A stretch of 64,000 nt of DNA from contig NZ_CP025116.1 of NCBI RefSeq assembly GCF_002831625.1, forward strand, positions 248,001-312,000, in the 5' to 3' direction. Shown here in pieces: positions 8,722 through 17,234 of the stretch. Source of the DNA: Nonlabens sp. MB-3u-79 (lineage in GTDB: Bacteria; Bacteroidota; Bacteroidia; Flavobacteriales; Flavobacteriaceae). The notes under the pieces were generated by a model that was not told the DNA's origin, did no database searches, and worked only from the letters and a program-made list of their open reading frames with translations. Position 1 is the first letter of the stretch, and each line of letters starts with the position of its first letter. The position numbers and the translations under genes are program-made.

Positions 8722-9135
8722 TTATCTATTTCGATCCATATAACTCTGTAAAATTATAGTCGCTGCTATTTCATCTACCAGTGCTTTATTCTGTCGTTGC
8801 TTCTTTTTAAGCCCCCCTGTGCGCATGGCGGCATGAGCCATTTTTGATGTGAAGCGTTCGTCTTCACGTTCTATTTTTACATTAGGAAACAATTCTTGTA
8901 ATTGTAACGTGTATGTTCTCAACCAAGGGCCTAGTTCACTATCGGTGTAATCCATTTGTTTAGGTTCCCCTAAAACTATAGCTTCTACCTCTTCTTTACC
9001 CAGGTAATCCAGAAGAAAAGCGGTCAAATCACGAGTAGCTACAGTGGTGAGTCCAGAGGCAATAATTTGCATAGGATCAGTTACTGCTATTCCTGTTCTT
9101 TTTTTACCGTAATCTATTGCTAGTAATCTTGCCAT
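8722..9135 (-). CDS. ruvX: Putative pre-16S rRNA nuclease / Holliday junction resolvase-like RuvX (YqgF)
   Basis: RNase H-like YqgF protein of 137 residues. It begins MARLLAIDYGKKRTGIAVTD with the first catalytic Asp, and has VLGEPKQMD, the central ERFTSK stretch and a C-terminal VDEIAATIIL with the last acidic residue. I start at ATG 9135, because the seven extra residues from 9156 are not conserved. Members process the 5' end of 16S rRNA in E. coli; the RuvX name reflects structural similarity to RuvC. Divergent from dapD. Confidence 0.92.
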   Translation of the reverse strand: MARLLAIDYGKKRTGIAVTDPMQIIASGLTTVATRDLTAFLLDYLGKEEVEAIVLGEPKQMDYTDSELGPWLRTYTLQLQELFPNVKIEREDERFTSKMAHAAMRTGGLKKKQRQNKALVDEIAATIILQSYMDRNR

Positions 9136-9214
9136 ATATATTGCAAAAATAATCAAATGAAAAAGGATGTACTAATATGCCAGCTCCAAACTACCAATTC
9201 AAAAACTTTGCCAC

Positions 9215-9222
9215 TATATTTG
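9215..9222 (+). promoter_or_regulatory. Candidate -7 box upstream of dapD
   Basis: TATATTTG is a perfect TAnnTTTG match, 15 bases before the GTG start of dapD. No clear TTTG lies at the usual upstream spacing. Confidence 0.35.
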
Positions 9223-9237
9223 TAAAAACAATAGATC

Positions 9238-10053
9238 GTGGATCAATTAAGAATTGTAATAGAAAACGCATGGGAAGATCGTTCCCAATTAGAAAATAGG
9301 GTAACTCAAACCGCTATTAGAGAAGTGGTGGATATGTTAGATCGCGGCACACTACGTGTTGCAGAACCTACAGAAAACGGATGGATTGTAAACGAATGGA
9401 TCAAGAAAGCTGTCGTCCTATACTTCCCTATTCAGAAAATGGAAACCATAGAATGTGGCCCATTTGAATACCACGATAAAATACCACTAAAAACAGGTTA
9501 TAAGAGCAAAGGAATACGCGTTGTGCCCAATGCTGTAGCAAGACATGGTGCTTATATCTCAAAAGGGGTGATCATGATGCCTTCTTATATCAATATAGGT
9601 GCCCACGTAGAAGAAGGAACCATGGTTGATACTTGGGCGACCGTAGGAAGTTGTGCCCAGATAGGTAAAAACGTGCATTTAAGTGGTGGCGTAGGAATAG
9701 GTGGTGTTTTAGAACCTCTTCAAGCAGCCCCTGTAATTATAGAAGATAATGCATTCATAGGCTCTCGATGTATAGTCGTAGAAGGTATTCATGTAGAGTC
9801 AGAAGCTGTTTTAGGTGCCAATGTCGTACTCACAGCAAGTACCAAAATAATAGATGTCACTGGCGATAAGCCTGTTCAATATAAAGGTCGTGTACCAGCA
9901 AGGTCTGTAGTCATACCTGGTAGTTATGCTAAGGAGTTTCCGGCAGGAACTTATAACGTTCCCTGTGCATTAATAATAGGACAACGCAAAGAGAGCACTA
10001 ATAAAAAGACGTCCCTTAACGATGCTTTACGTGAGTATAACGTAGCCGTTTAG
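9238..10053 (+). CDS. dapD: 2,3,4,5-tetrahydropyridine-2,6-dicarboxylate N-succinyltransferase
   Basis: Left-handed beta-helix acyltransferase of the lysine/diaminopimelate pathway, which succinylates tetrahydrodipicolinate with succinyl-CoA. It has 271 residues. The helical N-terminal domain is followed by hexapeptide repeats from about 100 to 220, including GAHVEEGTMVDTWATVGSCA and GGVGIGGVLEP. The start codon is GTG; no ATG in frame fits the N-terminus, which begins DQLRIVIENAWEDR. It overlaps the GT9 gene by one base (TAGTG), so the two are probably co-translated. Confidence 0.95.
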   Translation: MDQLRIVIENAWEDRSQLENRVTQTAIREVVDMLDRGTLRVAEPTENGWIVNEWIKKAVVLYFPIQKMETIECGPFEYHDKIPLKTGYKSKGIRVVPNAVARHGAYISKGVIMMPSYINIGAHVEEGTMVDTWATVGSCAQIGKNVHLSGGVGIGGVLEPLQAAPVIIEDNAFIGSRCIVVEGIHVESEAVLGANVVLTASTKIIDVTGDKPVQYKGRVPARSVVIPGSYAKEFPAGTYNVPCALIIGQRKESTNKKTSLNDALREYNVAV

Positions 10054-11117
10054 TGAAGATATTGCTCCTTCAATATCAAATGCTGGGTGATGTGCTTACA
10101 AGCACCATCATTGCAGATCAGCTCAAGATTACCTATCCTGACGCTCATCTGGATTACCTCATCATAGCACATGCTGATGCTTTGGTAAAACACCACCCAG
10201 CTATCGACGGACTTATTAAAGTCTCCAAGTCAGATTTTGAGAAAATGAGTTTTATCCTCTCGCTTTCGCGGAAGCTAAAACACAAAAAATACGACCTTCT
10301 TATAGATGCTTATGGTAAAAACAATAGCGCCTTACTATCCCTCTTATCAGGAGCAAAACAAAGAATAGGTTATAAGAAATGGTTTTCTAGTCTGGCCTAT
10401 ACAGATGCTGTAAAAAACAATCCTGACCCTTCTATCTACAAAACTGGTCTGGCATTAGGAAGCCGAATGCTACTCACTACACCTCTTACCAAAGAGGTGA
10501 AATGGCATTTAAAACCTAAAATCTACCTCACCAATCTAGAAAAAGAAGAAGGGAAAAAATGGCTTCACAAACAAGGTGTTGACCTAGAACAACCCCTCAC
10601 AATGGTAAGTGTTTTAGGAAGTAGTAAGAATAAAACCTTACCCTATTCCTACATGGCCAAGGTCCTTGATAAATTTGTAGCTACTACCGAGTCGCAATTA
10701 CTTTTTAATTATATCCCAAGTCAAAGAAAAGAGGCTCAGGCTATTTTTAGTGCTTGCTCTACGACAACACAACAACATATTTTTATCAATGCTTTTGCAC
10801 CTAGCATCAGAGATTTTCTAAAAATATTATCCCATTGTACCGGCATCATAGGAAATGAAGGAGGCGCAATAAATATGGGAAAGGCACTTGACATCCCTAC
10901 ATTCACCGTTTTTAGCCCATGGGTTAATAAGACCTCTTGGAATGTCAATGAAGATGGTAAAAAGCATATCTCTGTGCACTTACAAGATTACCAACCAGAA
11001 TTATACGGCGACTTGTCACCTAAACAAATGAAGGCTCAAGCCATGGAGTTGTATGAAGAATTTTCTCCTAAATTAATGTTTGGGGATTTAGATCAGTTTG
11101 TTCAAGAGAATTATTGA
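10053..11117 (+). CDS. Glycosyltransferase family 9 (heptosyltransferase-like)
   Basis: A 354-residue GT9 enzyme, the ADP-heptose:LPS heptosyltransferase type. The N-terminal Rossmann half starts KILLLQYQMLGDVLTSTIIADQLK. The C-terminal nucleotide-sugar half holds the usual GNEGGAINMGKALDIPTFTVFSPW. It probably adds a sugar to the lipid A-core on the cytoplasmic face. The start is GTG, overlapping the dapD stop by one base. A one-mismatch copy of the dispersed palindrome encodes LSRKLKHK near residue 72. It opens the surface-glycan patch. Confidence 0.85.
   Translation: MKILLLQYQMLGDVLTSTIIADQLKITYPDAHLDYLIIAHADALVKHHPAIDGLIKVSKSDFEKMSFILSLSRKLKHKKYDLLIDAYGKNNSALLSLLSGAKQRIGYKKWFSSLAYTDAVKNNPDPSIYKTGLALGSRMLLTTPLTKEVKWHLKPKIYLTNLEKEEGKKWLHKQGVDLEQPLTMVSVLGSSKNKTLPYSYMAKVLDKFVATTESQLLFNYIPSQRKEAQAIFSACSTTTQQHIFINAFAPSIRDFLKILSHCTGIIGNEGGAINMGKALDIPTFTVFSPWVNKTSWNVNEDGKKHISVHLQDYQPELYGDLSPKQMKAQAMELYEEFSPKLMFGDLDQFVQENY
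10262..10275. repeat. Dispersed palindrome, degenerate copy (inside GT9 gene)
   Basis: GCTTTCGCGGAAGC, one mismatch to the perfect form. Encodes LSRK. Confidence 0.65.
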
Positions 11118-11182
11118 ACTTCAATTATTTCAACCCTTTAAAAAGATCCCCTTTGAGAACTTTAAATGAGTTTTAAAAAAAA

Positions 11183-12013
11183 TTACTTCTCTTCCTTCAC
11201 AATTCCAAAGGGAGTAAAATCCTTTTTCTTGCCTCTTGTCACCTTTCTAATGACTTTATTCTTGTCAATAGAATCTTGGTTCTTATATCCACGAGCGTGA
11301 TCCAAGTGCAAACAGATGGCGCTGTACCTTATTTGCTTGGACTTAATTCCATAATTAAATAAGCGTTCTCCTAATTCACGATCTTGACCTCCGTACTGCA
11401 TGCGTTCATCAAAACCATTGACCGCTTTAAGGTCTTTTAACCAGCCACTGGAATTATGCCCATTCCAACTTGCATTTGTAGGGGTGAGATTTTCCATAAT
11501 CATTGCCGTTACAAACCCGGAAGTAAGTTTTTGATTTTTATAAGAAGCAGGTAATCCATTTCTTTTCAGCCACTCTGAGTCAAAACAACGTTGGGTCGCA
11601 ATATCTTCTTCTGTGATTTTTTCTGAGAGCTCAAGTGGTAACTTGTAATAGCCTCCAGAAAGGAAATGTCCTGACTCACGGCGCTCATAGTGTATTTGAA
11701 GAAAGTCTTCTCTTGCTATACAATCCCCATCAGACATAACCACATACTCTGAATTACAAGCCATAAGCGCTTTATTCAAGATCATACTTTTCTGAAAACC
11801 GTTATCTTCATGCCATACATGAATAATTTTTTTAGCGCTTTTCTCTTTATAGTTCTTGATAAACTCTTTGGTTTCTTCAGTAGAGCCATCATCTGCGATA
11901 ACAATTTCAAACTGTCTAAAAATCTGATGCTCATAACTCCACAAGGTTTTTTCTAACCATGGAATAGAATTATATGTACTTATTACAACTGATATGGATG
12001 GGTCTTTGATCAT
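11183..12013 (-). CDS. Glycosyltransferase family 2
   Basis: A 276-residue GT-A fold enzyme. The N-terminus SVVISTYNSIPWLEKTL, IADDGSTEET and the metal-binding DGD in VMSDGDCI are typical of GT2. The later GGQDRELGERLFNYGI matches the galactosyltransferase-type C-terminal domain (Glyco_transf_7C). It is clearly a paralogue of the enzyme at 14744-15535: both share a HVWHED segment, a following NKA helix and the same two-domain plan. Donor and acceptor are unknown; LPS or capsule assembly is the likely setting. Confidence 0.85.
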   Translation of the reverse strand: MIKDPSISVVISTYNSIPWLEKTLWSYEHQIFRQFEIVIADDGSTEETKEFIKNYKEKSAKKIIHVWHEDNGFQKSMILNKALMACNSEYVVMSDGDCIAREDFLQIHYERRESGHFLSGGYYKLPLELSEKITEEDIATQRCFDSEWLKRNGLPASYKNQKLTSGFVTAMIMENLTPTNASWNGHNSSGWLKDLKAVNGFDERMQYGGQDRELGERLFNYGIKSKQIRYSAICLHLDHARGYKNQDSIDKNKVIRKVTRGKKKDFTPFGIVKEEK

Positions 12014-12128
12014 AGAACAATACTAGTAAATCATGTTTGTACAAATTTAATGATATAAGCTGGGTAATTAAGATAACAAAGTTATTTTTGCCGCTCTTTG
12101 ATTTTTATCATGTAGATTAGTCACCATA

Positions 12129-12893
12129 ATGTTAAAACATCCCATCACAGCAATAATTCCTGCCTATAACGAAGCCCACAATATTGTTGAGGTTCTAAAA
12201 AGTGTAGATTTTTGCGACGAAATTATATTAGTAGATAGCAATAGCAGCGATAATACGGTAGAGCTAGCAAAGCCCTATTTTAATAAGTTACTTACTAGAG
12301 AATACATTCACAGCGCCTCCCAAAAAAACTGGGCCATTCCGCAAGCGACTAATGAATGGATACTCCTGGTAGATGCAGATGAGCGTGTTACACCAGCTTT
12401 AAAAGAAGAAATTATCCAGCTTATCCCTAACCTAGATACTAACGGCCATGCTGGTTACTGGATGGGAAGACGTAATTTCTTCATGGGAAAACAGGTGCGT
12501 TACAGCGGCTGGAAAAATGACAAAGTAATACGTCTTTTTAAAAAGTCAAAATGTAAGTACATAGATAAACATGTCCACTCTGAAATCAAAGCAGATGGTA
12601 CTGTAGGCTGGTTGGAAAATAAACTATTGCATTACAAGTACGTCAGTATAGATCATCACGTAAGTAAACTACAACGTTATGCTAGTTTACAAGCCCGCGA
12701 CTTTGATCAAAAGGTAGGTAAGATCACTTTATTTCATGTCGTTGTTAAACCTTTTTGGGGCTTTTTCAAACATTACATTATTCAACTCGGGTTCCTAGAC
12801 GGTTTTGTAGGTTTTTCTATTGCTTATTTAAGGAGCTATGGAATTTTTATGAGGTACGTAAAACTATGGTTGTTGCGCAGAGGTATTGATTAA
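12129..12893 (+). CDS. Glycosyltransferase family 2, WaaE/KdtX-like
   Basis: A 254-residue GT2 enzyme with ITAIIPAYNEAHNIVEVL, LVDSNSSDNT and the DxD-like LLVDADERV. The middle SGWKNDKVIRLFKK and the C-terminal amphipathic/hydrophobic stretch resemble the WaaE/KdtX LPS-core beta-glucosyltransferases. It probably acts at the inner membrane surface on core sugar. Its 3' end overlaps the convergent gene at 12890 by four bases. Confidence 0.82.
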   Translation: MLKHPITAIIPAYNEAHNIVEVLKSVDFCDEIILVDSNSSDNTVELAKPYFNKLLTREYIHSASQKNWAIPQATNEWILLVDADERVTPALKEEIIQLIPNLDTNGHAGYWMGRRNFFMGKQVRYSGWKNDKVIRLFKKSKCKYIDKHVHSEIKADGTVGWLENKLLHYKYVSIDHHVSKLQRYASLQARDFDQKVGKITLFHVVVKPFWGFFKHYIIQLGFLDGFVGFSIAYLRSYGIFMRYVKLWLLRRGID

Positions 12894-13729
12894 GCGAGCA
12901 ACTGTTCAATTTTATCTTCAGACAACTGGTAATGTGAGCAAATTTGCTCCCATTGGACTCTGTTAAAATCTTGCCCTTTATTTACATTTTTTAGTGCCAC
13001 AAACTGCGTTCCCATTATAGGTACCGGCACTTCTGGCCTCTTATTATTTTGTAGAGATAAGGTTCCATTTAAAATAGCCATGGCCTTGAACCATAAGTCG
13101 TCTGCTTTAGGAGCTAGCTTTGTGAAAAGAGCTACATCTTGAACATCTTGATGTAAACTACCCGAAGGATAGAGTACGCAAAAAGCACCTACCGGCATAT
13201 TGTGAGGCCCCTGCTCTGGAGGGTCAACCACAAATGGCCATTTCCTATAAGAAGTAATTTTACCGTTTTCATAAGTCATTTGACGGCATCTATTGCCTAT
13301 AATTTGATCTGGAAACTTCAAATGCTCCTCATAAATAATTTTAAGCGTATCTGACTGATAAATAACATCGTCATCGCAAGTAACAATAGCTTTATCTGGA
13401 AATGCCTCCAGACTGTGAATTAATTTTCTATGAGAAAAACCATAAGGAGAATACCTGATTTGAAATAGCTCCCCCTGTAACTTTGAAAGCCTATTAGGGA
13501 TCTGATTTTTTAAATCCTCCTGAAGCCACAGCACAATCAGTTCTGGCTGGTATTGCTGCTGCATCATGCTGCGTACAGTAATATGAAGTGTTCTTAGCCG
13601 ACTAGGAATAGAAGTCAACGAAACTATTACCGGAATCTTTTTAACAGGTGCAGCTCCTAATTTTGATTTAGGGATCGCAAGCATTTTAAAACTTGCGCTT
13701 ATGGATTTAGGAATTTCAGACAACTTCAT
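12890..13729 (-). CDS. Glycosyltransferase (GT2-like, DDD motif)
   Basis: A 279-residue protein with a GT-A-like core. It starts PVIVSLTSIPSRLRTLHITVRSM and continues through the LIVLWLQED segment to the metal-binding CDDDVIY. The C-terminal part MPVGAFCVLYPSG ... ADDLWFKAMAILNG is shared by glycosyltransferases from polysaccharide loci. The sugar is unknown. Upstream is an intergenic gap of about 150 bases with no marked terminator. Confidence 0.72.
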   Translation of the reverse strand: MKLSEIPKSISASFKMLAIPKSKLGAAPVKKIPVIVSLTSIPSRLRTLHITVRSMMQQQYQPELIVLWLQEDLKNQIPNRLSKLQGELFQIRYSPYGFSHRKLIHSLEAFPDKAIVTCDDDVIYQSDTLKIIYEEHLKFPDQIIGNRCRQMTYENGKITSYRKWPFVVDPPEQGPHNMPVGAFCVLYPSGSLHQDVQDVALFTKLAPKADDLWFKAMAILNGTLSLQNNKRPEVPVPIMGTQFVALKNVNKGQDFNRVQWEQICSHYQLSEDKIEQLLA

Positions 13730-13882
13730 AAGGAACTCATTTAAACTTTATATGTTGATGCAAAAATTATTACTTTTCCAATTAAATGAAGCCTTTTTTG
13801 AACCACATCGCAAAACTAAGGGGTTAGAAAAAGCAGAGGTTTAAGTCTAAAAAGTGAATTTTTTTAGCTTATCGAAAACCTT

Positions 13883-14674
13883 TCAACGCGTTCTATTAAA
13901 AATACCTTTTAATTTATGCTTCACGCGTTTCTTTTTATGAAAAGCTTTTTGAAATTCTATTGTGTATTTCCACATAGTCTCTATAGTTGTATGAGCGTCT
14001 TCATCAGAAAGTCGAGCATAAGCTGTCCCCATAACTTCATACATCCATTTTTTAGGAGACAGACGTTCAAAGTTTTTAAGTCTATCCTCGTAAGGAATAT
14101 TATAAAACTTCATCCTATTGAGGTCTACTAAAGAAAAATGATAATTATTTCCGTCCTTCTTTATGAGCGTATTTCCTGGTGAATGATCTAAAAAATAAAT
14201 TCCAGCGTCATGCATGTCGAACATAAATTTTGAAAACTGCTGCAGTATATTCACTTTATCTTGTAACTCCTCATCGTTCGTGATCTCCCGGTAGGTAAAA
14301 TCATGCGCTGCATAAGCGCTGACATAGTAACTCTCCTGCAAGCCTACACCACTGAATTGCTCTAAATAAGCAATAGGTGACGGGGTTCCTATATTGTTTT
14401 TTACTAGATATTGTGCGTTGTAATAAGACCTGGCAGCCTTTGATTTTCTGAAAAACCTGTAGGCTATCTTGTTAATGAAATTAGGCGTTTTAAAGGATTT
14501 AACTACAAGCTTTCTATCATCGTAAGTAACAATTTTTATTTTATTGCGATCATCTCCTAACTGCTGGGTTGATTGATGAAATAAATGGAGTATTTCTTGA
14601 AACCGCTTTCGCGAAAGCGTGTTACTTACAAAGTTTTCTCTACTCATTTTATTTTTATCATTTTCAGACTGCAA
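13883..14674 (-). CDS. WaaP/Kdo-kinase family lipopolysaccharide kinase
   Basis: A 263-residue kinase-fold protein that probably phosphorylates LPS core sugar. The protein-kinase-like residues are visible: Lys59 in LVVKSF, Asp163 and Asn168 in FLDHSPGNTL, and Asp184 in LVDLNR as the DFG equivalent. ATGs at residues 1 and 10 are both possible. The N-terminal segment NTLSRKRFQE is encoded across a perfect copy of the dispersed palindrome. It faces a GT2 gene, consistent with a role in decorating the same glycan. The exact acceptor (Kdo or heptose) cannot be read from the sequence. Confidence 0.8.
   Translation of the reverse strand: MQSENDKNKMSRENFVSNTLSRKRFQEILHLFHQSTQQLGDDRNKIKIVTYDDRKLVVKSFKTPNFINKIAYRFFRKSKAARSYYNAQYLVKNNIGTPSPIAYLEQFSGVGLQESYYVSAYAAHDFTYREITNDEELQDKVNILQQFSKFMFDMHDAGIYFLDHSPGNTLIKKDGNNYHFSLVDLNRMKFYNIPYEDRLKNFERLSPKKWMYEVMGTAYARLSDEDAHTTIETMWKYTIEFQKAFHKKKRVKHKLKGIFNRTR
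14605..14618. repeat. Dispersed palindrome, copy 2 (inside LPS kinase gene)
   Basis: Exact GCTTTCGCGAAAGC, symmetric for 16 bases. Encodes LSRK near the N-terminus of the kinase. Confidence 0.9.
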
Positions 14675-14743
14675 AGAAACGGAAAAACCAGCAAATGGAC
14701 AGAATTACTTAATATTGCAGTATACCAATTTTATATTTTTCAA

Positions 14744-15535
14744 ATGTCTATAACATGTTCCCTAGTAACTCCTACTTACAACTGGCCTGAAGCGCTAGAA
14801 TTGCTGCTATTAAGCATTAAAAGACAAAGTGTATTACCAGACGAAGTCATCATCGCAGACGATGGCTCTACTGAAAAGACCCTGGAATTGATTAAAGAAT
14901 ATCAAAAAGATTTTCCAGTTCCACTTATACATGTCTGGCATGAAGATCAAGGCAATCGTAAGCCAGCTATCATGAATAAAGCAATCGCAAAGGCAAAGTA
15001 TGATTATATTCTAGAGATAGATGGTGATATTATTTTGCATAAGAACTTCGTTAAAGATCATCTTTCTATGGCTGAAGAAGGAGTTTACCTCTTCGGTAGC
15101 CGTGTCAATATTCAAGAGAAACATCTAGAAGACTTGTTTAAGAAGAAACAAATCGATTTTAACTACTTCTCTAAAGGTATTAAAAAACGCAATAGAACGC
15201 TGCGCATACCTTTCATAGCAAACAGAGCAAAAAAAGAAACAAAAAGGTCTGGTAAATTACGAGGCTGCAACATGTCCTTTTGGCGAGCAGACTTTATCGC
15301 TGTAAATGGTTTTAATGAAGAGTTAGTTGGATGGGGAATTGACGACAGCGAACTCATACAACGCATGATGAACAACGGTGTTCTAGGAAAGCGTATCAAA
15401 CATAAAGGCATTGTTTATCACATCTACCATAAAGAACAAGACAAAAGTCAAGTGCATTTAAATTTGGAGATAGAAAAACAAATGGAAAGTTCTGGAACTA
15501 CTTATGCCAGCAAAGGCGTAGATCAATATTTATAA
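14744..15535 (+). CDS. Glycosyltransferase family 2
   Basis: A 263-residue GT2 enzyme: CSLVTPTYNWPEALELLLLS, IADDGSTEKT, DxD motif in LEIDGDIIL, then RGCNMSFWRADF and GWGIDDSELIQRMMNNG, the galactosyltransferase-type C-terminal module. I start at ATG 14744. The open frame extends back to 14585, but that part overlaps the divergent kinase gene and is not GT-like. It is paralogous to 11183-12013. It ends one base before the end of the convergent gene at 15537. Confidence 0.85.
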   Translation: MSITCSLVTPTYNWPEALELLLLSIKRQSVLPDEVIIADDGSTEKTLELIKEYQKDFPVPLIHVWHEDQGNRKPAIMNKAIAKAKYDYILEIDGDIILHKNFVKDHLSMAEEGVYLFGSRVNIQEKHLEDLFKKKQIDFNYFSKGIKKRNRTLRIPFIANRAKKETKRSGKLRGCNMSFWRADFIAVNGFNEELVGWGIDDSELIQRMMNNGVLGKRIKHKGIVYHIYHKEQDKSQVHLNLEIEKQMESSGTTYASKGVDQYL

Positions 15536-15536
15536 G

Positions 15537-16469
15537 TTATTTTTCTTGAAGAACTTGTTTGCACCGCAAGGACTGATTTAAAGACCCACCCCTAAGTAAG
15601 GCAGTAAACAACTTTCGCTTTTTGGAACTGAATGGGCTGGTCAATAAATATTTGATCGTATAAAAATAAAGTAAAAAGCCATGGGCTAGTCGACCGTGAT
15701 GTTTTTTAGTGAGGTATAATAGAGATAGTTTTTGCTCTATTTTTATATTTATATTTTTATCCGTAGACTTTCCTTGATAATGGATGTATGCTTGATCTGG
15801 ATAATGATAAGTCTTCTCACCTAAGCAGGTAGCAATCCTTCTGCATAAATCGCTTTCTTCATAGTATAAGAATAACGCGGTATCAAGCCCTCCTACTTGA
15901 TTAAAAGAACTCGCTTTTACAAACATAAAACTACCTGGTACATAACCACAGCTTACCGGATGTAAGTATATCTTTTTACGTTTTGGGTATTTTTTTGGAT
16001 TGATCCACTCTAATACGTCCCTTTTCAATAACTGCCGCATAGGAGTGGCATGATGGTCTATAGAAGAGATTCTACCTCCATTCTCGCTCATCATTTGCGG
16101 TCCACATACACCAGCATCTGGCGTCGTATCCATGAATAATTTCAAATCAAAGAGCGTGTTTTCTTGAGTAAACAAGGTGTCATTATTAATAAATGCGTAA
16201 TACTTAGAAGGAGAAGCAAAGTTGACACCTAACATATTACCGGCACCAAAACCAGTATTGATCCTACTTCGGTAAATCTTTATGGCGCTAGACTTCAATT
16301 GCTCTAAAGAAGTCTTAAGCAGTTCATAGTCTTCATATGCTGAACCATTGTCCACTACTATTATTTCATAAACAACAGTATCATTTGTTTTTTCAAGCAG
16401 CGATCTAATGGCCGCAACAGTAAATGTGGCACTATTATAATTGACATATATGCAACTAACATCTAGCAT
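15537..16469 (-). CDS. Glycosyltransferase family 2 (rhamnosyltransferase-like)
   Basis: A 310-residue GT2 enzyme of the WbbL/rhamnosyltransferase type. It has VSCIYVNYNSATFTVAAIRSLL, VVDNGSAYED, the INND metal motif and GYVPGSFMFVKASSF, followed by YYEESDLCRRI, which is typical of the subfamily. The C-terminus carries a basic, hydrophobic stretch that could sit on the inner membrane. It probably adds a deoxyhexose or similar sugar to a surface glycan. Confidence 0.84.
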   Translation of the reverse strand: MLDVSCIYVNYNSATFTVAAIRSLLEKTNDTVVYEIIVVDNGSAYEDYELLKTSLEQLKSSAIKIYRSRINTGFGAGNMLGVNFASPSKYYAFINNDTLFTQENTLFDLKLFMDTTPDAGVCGPQMMSENGGRISSIDHHATPMRQLLKRDVLEWINPKKYPKRKKIYLHPVSCGYVPGSFMFVKASSFNQVGGLDTALFLYYEESDLCRRIATCLGEKTYHYPDQAYIHYQGKSTDKNINIKIEQKLSLLYLTKKHHGRLAHGFLLYFYTIKYLLTSPFSSKKRKLFTALLRGGSLNQSLRCKQVLQEK

Positions 16470-16570
16470 CTGGTAGGATTATTTAAGGTTCAAAGTTACG
16501 TGTTCAAATTCTATTTAAAAACAATAGTTTTAAGTTCGCTATAAAAAGCCGCTAATACAACTAGAAAAGT

Positions 16571-16578
16571 TAATTTTG
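16571..16578 (+). promoter_or_regulatory. Candidate -7 box upstream of the threonylcarbamoyl-AMP synthase gene
   Basis: TAATTTTG fits TAnnTTTG and ends six bases before the ATG at 16585, the same geometry as at rlmD, so a near-leaderless message is possible. Confidence 0.35.
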
Positions 16579-16584
16579 CAACCT

Positions 16585-17232
16585 ATGGCATACAGTGAAA
16601 GAAATAAAAACAGAAGAGACCAAGTTAGAGGTCGTAAGCCTAGTAAGGAGAAGCAAATCGAAGTAGAATTACCTCGAGAAGCCATCAACCTTGCAGTAAC
16701 TCAATTGAAAAAGGGAAATACCATCATTTACCCTACAGACACCATCTATGGACTAGGTTGTGACGCTACTAACTACGACGCTATTGAAAGGCTAAATGAA
16801 ATAAAGGGACGTGATATATCTACGCCCCTTATTGTTCTTGTAGATAGTTTCCAGATGCTGGATTCTATTATAGAAGATGTCCCAGACATGGCATGGGAAG
16901 TTCTTAAAGTGAATAAAAAACCACTTACCATTATCTACGACAGACCTAAAAACGTGGCAGAAAATGTAATTGCTCAAGACGGGACACTTGCCGTAAGAGT
17001 AACTAACGATCCATTGTGCAGGTCTATTATCAAGAAATTACGTAAACCTATCGTTTCTACCAGCGCAAATTTGAGCAAACACAAATCTCCTATTCATTTT
17101 GCTGATATAGGAGAAGAGCTACTTAAAAGAGTAGATCACGTCATGGACATTCCTCTCGTTCATAAAAACATCAAACCATCTTCTATCATGAAGATTTCCA
17201 ACAATGGAATTATAGAAATCATACGCGAGTAA
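16585..17232 (+). CDS. L-threonylcarbamoyladenylate synthase (TsaC/YrdC/Sua5 family)
   Basis: A 215-residue YrdC-domain enzyme that makes threonylcarbamoyl-AMP for the t6A37 tRNA modification. After a basic N-terminal tail (about 1-25) come GNTIIYPTDTIYGLGCDA with the KxR/TDTxYG-type binding loop, IKGRDISTPLIVLV, and the closing RKPIVSTSANLS. The start is at MAYSERN; the frame could begin at a TTG inside the promoter box, which I reject. Two bases separate it from cca, so the pair forms a tRNA-maturation operon. Confidence 0.92.
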   Translation: MAYSERNKNRRDQVRGRKPSKEKQIEVELPREAINLAVTQLKKGNTIIYPTDTIYGLGCDATNYDAIERLNEIKGRDISTPLIVLVDSFQMLDSIIEDVPDMAWEVLKVNKKPLTIIYDRPKNVAENVIAQDGTLAVRVTNDPLCRSIIKKLRKPIVSTSANLSKHKSPIHFADIGEELLKRVDHVMDIPLVHKNIKPSSIMKISNNGIIEIIRE

Positions 17233-17234
17233 GC

